From the NCBI GenBank assembly GCA_023395755.1, contig JAEWYG010000057.1:1-8008 (forward strand): a stretch of 8,008 nt of DNA. Direction: 5' to 3'. Positions 6,189-8,008 of the stretch are shown here, one piece after another; the first letter of the stretch is position 1; each line of letters opens with the position of its first letter. Both the position numbers and the translations under genes were made by a program. The notes beneath the pieces are model-generated. The model saw nothing but the letters and a program-made list of their open reading frames with translations. It had not been told where the DNA came from and searched no databases. Source of the DNA: Actinomycetes bacterium. Its GTDB lineage: Bacteria > Actinomycetota > Coriobacteriia > Coriobacteriales > Eggerthellaceae.

Positions 6189-7028
6189 ATGCTGAACAGT
6201 CTCTATCAAAATCTTGACCCGGTGATATTCTCACTAGGTCCGCTTGTGGTACGTTGGTATGGAGTAGCCTACGTGGCTGGTTTTGTGTGTGCTGCGCTGC
6301 TTATTTATCGCTTGGCTAAGCGTTGGCGTGTTAATGTTGATGCAGACTCATTGCTTACTATTATGTTTTGTGTCATTATCGGCGTTATTGTAGGAGGCCG
6401 CTTAGGCTATATCATGTTTTATGGCGAAGGATTGAGTTTTTATCTCTCTCATCCTTTTGAGGTATTTGCGTTTAACCATGGAGGTATGAGTTTTCATGGT
6501 GGATTGGTGGGGGCGTTGCTTTCGGGTATCGTTGCTGCAAAGCTTACGCACATTCCGTATCTTACTCTTGCCGACATGGGTTGTGTGGCGGCTCCTATTG
6601 GTTTGTTTTTTGGTCGCTTGGCTAACTTTGTGAACGGTGAGCTGTGGGGTGCACCTACTGATCTTCCGTGGGGTGTGGTGTTTGGCGGTTCTGCTGGCAT
6701 GATGCCGCGCCATCCTTCGCAGCTCTATGAAGCACTGCTTGAAGGCGTTATCCTATTTTTGGTACTGTTCTTGCTGTCACGCAAACGGCCACCGCGTCCA
6801 CAGGGAACGTTCTTAGGGGTGTTCCTTATCTTGTACGGTTGTTTTCGGTTTGTCATCGAATTCATCAGGGAGCCCGATGTGCAGCTAGGATATTTATGGG
6901 GTGGGTGGCTCACGATGGGTCAGCTGCTCTCCGTGCCCCTTATTTTGGTGGGCTTGGGCGTTCTGGTTTATGCAGTTAAGATGAAGCTACCTCAAAAGGG
7001 TCTTCCCGAAATGGAACCAGAGCAGTAA
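6189..7028 (+). CDS. lgt: Prolipoprotein diacylglyceryl transferase
   Basis: Lgt moves a diacylglyceryl group from phosphatidylglycerol to the lipobox cysteine of prolipoproteins, the first step of lipoprotein maturation, in the plasma membrane. The 279-residue product has about seven hydrophobic segments, as expected. Family landmarks are RWYGVAY (22-28), FHGGLVGA with the essential His103 (102-109), the Lgt signature GRLANFVNGELWG (142-154) with Arg143, HPSQLYEALLEG (175-186) and RFVIEFIREPD (220-230). The length is normal and no key residue is missing. ATG 6189 follows the ribosome binding site AAAGGA (6178-6183), itself adjacent to a hairpin that could limit access. The superoxide reductase gene begins 39 bases after the stop, so the two may share a transcript. 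Confidence 0.96.
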   Translation: MLNSLYQNLDPVIFSLGPLVVRWYGVAYVAGFVCAALLIYRLAKRWRVNVDADSLLTIMFCVIIGVIVGGRLGYIMFYGEGLSFYLSHPFEVFAFNHGGMSFHGGLVGALLSGIVAAKLTHIPYLTLADMGCVAAPIGLFFGRLANFVNGELWGAPTDLPWGVVFGGSAGMMPRHPSQLYEALLEGVILFLVLFLLSRKRPPRPQGTFLGVFLILYGCFRFVIEFIREPDVQLGYLWGGWLTMGQLLSVPLILVGLGVLVYAVKMKLPQKGLPEMEPEQ

Positions 7029-7067
7029 CATATAAGTCAATGTATTCGTAGATTGAAAGGGAGCGCC

Positions 7068-7448
7068 ATGGATGTCACGTTTTATCATTGCACGCATTGC
7101 GGGAATATAGCCATTAAACCGTTTGACAGTGGGGTACCGCTGGTCTGCTGTGGCGAACAGATGGAAGAGCTTACGGCTAATACAACCGATGCGGCAACTG
7201 AGAAGCATGTGCCCGTGATTACGGTTGATGGCAACCAAGTGCATGTGGCTGTAGGTAGCGTGCCGCACCCCATGACTCCTGAGCACTGGATTACGTTTGT
7301 CTGCCTGGTTACGGAGAAAGGCTATCAGATTGCTCAGCTTACGTCTGAGGATCAGCCGGCTGCCAACTTTGTTGTCGCTGAAGGAGACAAGCCTTTGCGT
7401 GCTTACGAGTATTGCAATATCCATGGTTTGTGGGTTGCGGAAGTTTAA
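7068..7448 (+). CDS. dfx: Desulfoferrodoxin, superoxide reductase
   Basis: This protein reduces superoxide to hydrogen peroxide without releasing oxygen, a common defence of anaerobes, and acts in the cytoplasm with rubredoxin-like donors. The 126-residue product is the full two-domain form. The N-terminal desulforedoxin-like domain has all four Cys for centre I (Cys8, Cys11, Cys27, Cys28 in YHCTHCG and LVCCGE). The C-terminal domain has the active-site ligands of centre II: His47 (EKHVPV, with the catalytic Lys46), His67 (VPHPM), His73, Cys116 and His119 (YEYCNIHGLW). I chose ATG 7068 over the upstream TTG 7053 because the family starts just before the first CxxC and AAAGGGAG (7056-7063) is the ribosome binding site. 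It follows lgt closely and is ended by a strong hairpin. Confidence 0.96.
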   Translation: MDVTFYHCTHCGNIAIKPFDSGVPLVCCGEQMEELTANTTDAATEKHVPVITVDGNQVHVAVGSVPHPMTPEHWITFVCLVTEKGYQIAQLTSEDQPAANFVVAEGDKPLRAYEYCNIHGLWVAEV

Positions 7449-7537
7449 GCTTCAACAATAATTTGTTACCTGGCCTGTCGTATTGATGCGAAGAGGGGCA
7501 GTAAAGGGTTTTGTATCCAAAAGCTTTCTTTTGATTA

Positions 7538-7574
7538 AGGCGCCGACAGCTGAAAAGTTGTCGGCGCTTCTTGT
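7538..7574 (+). terminator. Intrinsic terminator after the superoxide reductase gene
   Basis: GCGCCGACAGCT (7540-7551) pairs with AGTTGTCGGCGC (7556-7567), 12 bp with one G-U pair, around a GAAA tetraloop of the stable GNRA type. TTCTTGT follows. The hairpin is very strong though the T tract is modest. It separates the lgt unit from the rRNA promoter region. Confidence 0.8.
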
Positions 7575-7739
7575 AGGGGGAGAGGAGGTTCTCTCCGTTT
7601 GCCCCTTTCCCCGCAACATACATTCGCACCCACACGATTTACTCAGCACCTTGATACTACCTCTATAGTATAGAGAAAGACTGAGAATAAGAGTGTCTAA
7701 AGGATTAAACGATAACCTGCAAGCCTCGAATCCGCGGCT
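7575..7739 (+). other. Gene-free stretch with overlapping dyads
   Basis: No credible gene lies here on either strand. Two overlapping inverted repeats are visible: ATACTA (7654-7659) with TAGTAT (7666-7671), and CTCTATA (7661-7667) with TATAGAG (7669-7675) around one central base. TTGATA (7651-7656) resembles a -35 box but has no -10 box at the right distance. The site is about 90 bases upstream of the first rRNA-type promoter and could be a protein-binding site; that is a guess. Confidence 0.4.
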
Positions 7740-7791
7740 CAAAAAAAGTTAAAATTACCCTCTTGCCAAGTACCCCTGTGGCGGGTATTAT
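7740..7791 (+). promoter_or_regulatory. rRNA-type promoter P1 with upstream A/T element
   Basis: TTGCCA (7763-7768) and TATTAT (7786-7791) are each one base from consensus, with an ideal 17-base spacer. The A/T-rich stretch just upstream (about 7741-7757, starting AAAAAAAGTT) is a good UP element for the RNA polymerase alpha subunit. It is the first of two promoters pointing out of the right edge. Confidence 0.75.
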
Positions 7792-7872
7792 ATTCAGGCT
7801 GCGTTTCGAGGAGAGCGCGGTATCGGAGCCTTCGATCTGGTCAAAGCTGAGAACGCGAGCAAACGACCGCAG

Positions 7873-7930
7873 AACTTTTTAGAAAGTTTTAAAAAAAGTT
7901 CTTGACACGAGGGAAACGGAAGAGTAAAGT
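7873..7930 (+). promoter_or_regulatory. rRNA-type promoter P2 with strong UP element
   Basis: A perfect -35 box TTGACA (7902-7907) and a -10 box TAAAGT (7925-7930) are separated by 17 bases. A/T-rich sequence fills 7873-7900, an unusually good UP element. The tract AAAAAAAGTT (7891-7900) repeats the one at 7741-7750 of P1. Tandem promoters of this strength are characteristic of rRNA operons. Confidence 0.85.
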
Positions 7931-7964
7931 ATCTCCTTGCGCTGATCGCCGGAAACGACGACAG

Positions 7965-8008
7965 CTTGCCCCCCGAAAGGGAGGCGAGAACCTTGAAAAC
8001 TGGATACT
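7965..8008 (+). promoter_or_regulatory. rRNA operon leader with hairpin and boxA-like sequence
   Basis: CTTGCCCCC (7965-7973) pairs with GGGAGGCGAG (7979-7988) with one bulged A around a CGAAA loop. CCTTGAAAACTGGATA (7991-8006) follows; this kind of TTGAAAACT sequence is common in Gram-positive rRNA leaders and resembles a boxA antitermination element. The 16S gene itself is not in the window, so the rRNA assignment rests on the promoter and leader only. Confidence 0.65.

Noticed and set aside
7452..7742. Open 96-codon frame on the - strand in the gene-free region
   Set aside because: It runs straight through the strong terminator hairpin, has no recognisable domain and has low-complexity, unconvincing composition.
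7700..7745. CTCGAATCC resembling a tRNA T-loop
   Set aside because: The flanking bases do not form a T-stem and no matching acceptor or anticodon arms are present.

Overview
This window looks like a chromosomal housekeeping region of an anaerobic Gram-positive bacterium of intermediate GC. I lean towards the actinobacterial class Coriobacteriia. The reasons are the style of the S2 and EF-Ts proteins, a cell-wall protein with a LytR C-terminal domain next to murA, a two-iron superoxide reductase, and small cysteine-rich proteins. The taxonomic call is an inference from gene content only. All genes lie on the + strand.

Layout. (1) 55-1824 holds the translation pair rpsB (ribosomal protein S2) and tsf (EF-Ts), separated by a GC-rich hairpin and closed by an intrinsic terminator at about 1862-1896. 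(2) 1930-4860 is a cell-envelope unit. A promoter with a perfect TATAAT box drives murA, which is interrupted by an apparent one-base deletion near 2703-2705, and then a membrane-anchored LCP/LytR_C protein whose LCP core lacks several usual catalytic residues. (3) 4939-5662 carries an NFU-type iron-sulfur scaffold protein and a small eight-cysteine protein, ending in a long terminator hairpin. (4) 5725-7574 has an extended -10 promoter, a small zinc-ribbon protein, a 185-base gap with a long inverted repeat (candidate structured RNA leader), lgt (prolipoprotein diacylglyceryl transferase), and a desulfoferrodoxin-type superoxide reductase, followed by a strong hairpin terminator. (5) 7575-8008 has no protein gene. 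It contains two strong tandem promoters with A/T-rich upstream elements and a leader typical of an rRNA operon; the 16S gene itself would start beyond the window edge.

Functionally the region combines protein synthesis (rpsB, tsf, rRNA promoters), envelope construction (murA, LCP protein, lgt) and iron-sulfur or oxidative-stress functions of an anaerobe (NFU protein, superoxide reductase). The items most worth a second look are the murA frameshift, the inverted-repeat leader before lgt, the degenerate LCP domain, and the overlapping dyads at 7654-7675. I see no mobile element, CRISPR array, tRNA or defence system.
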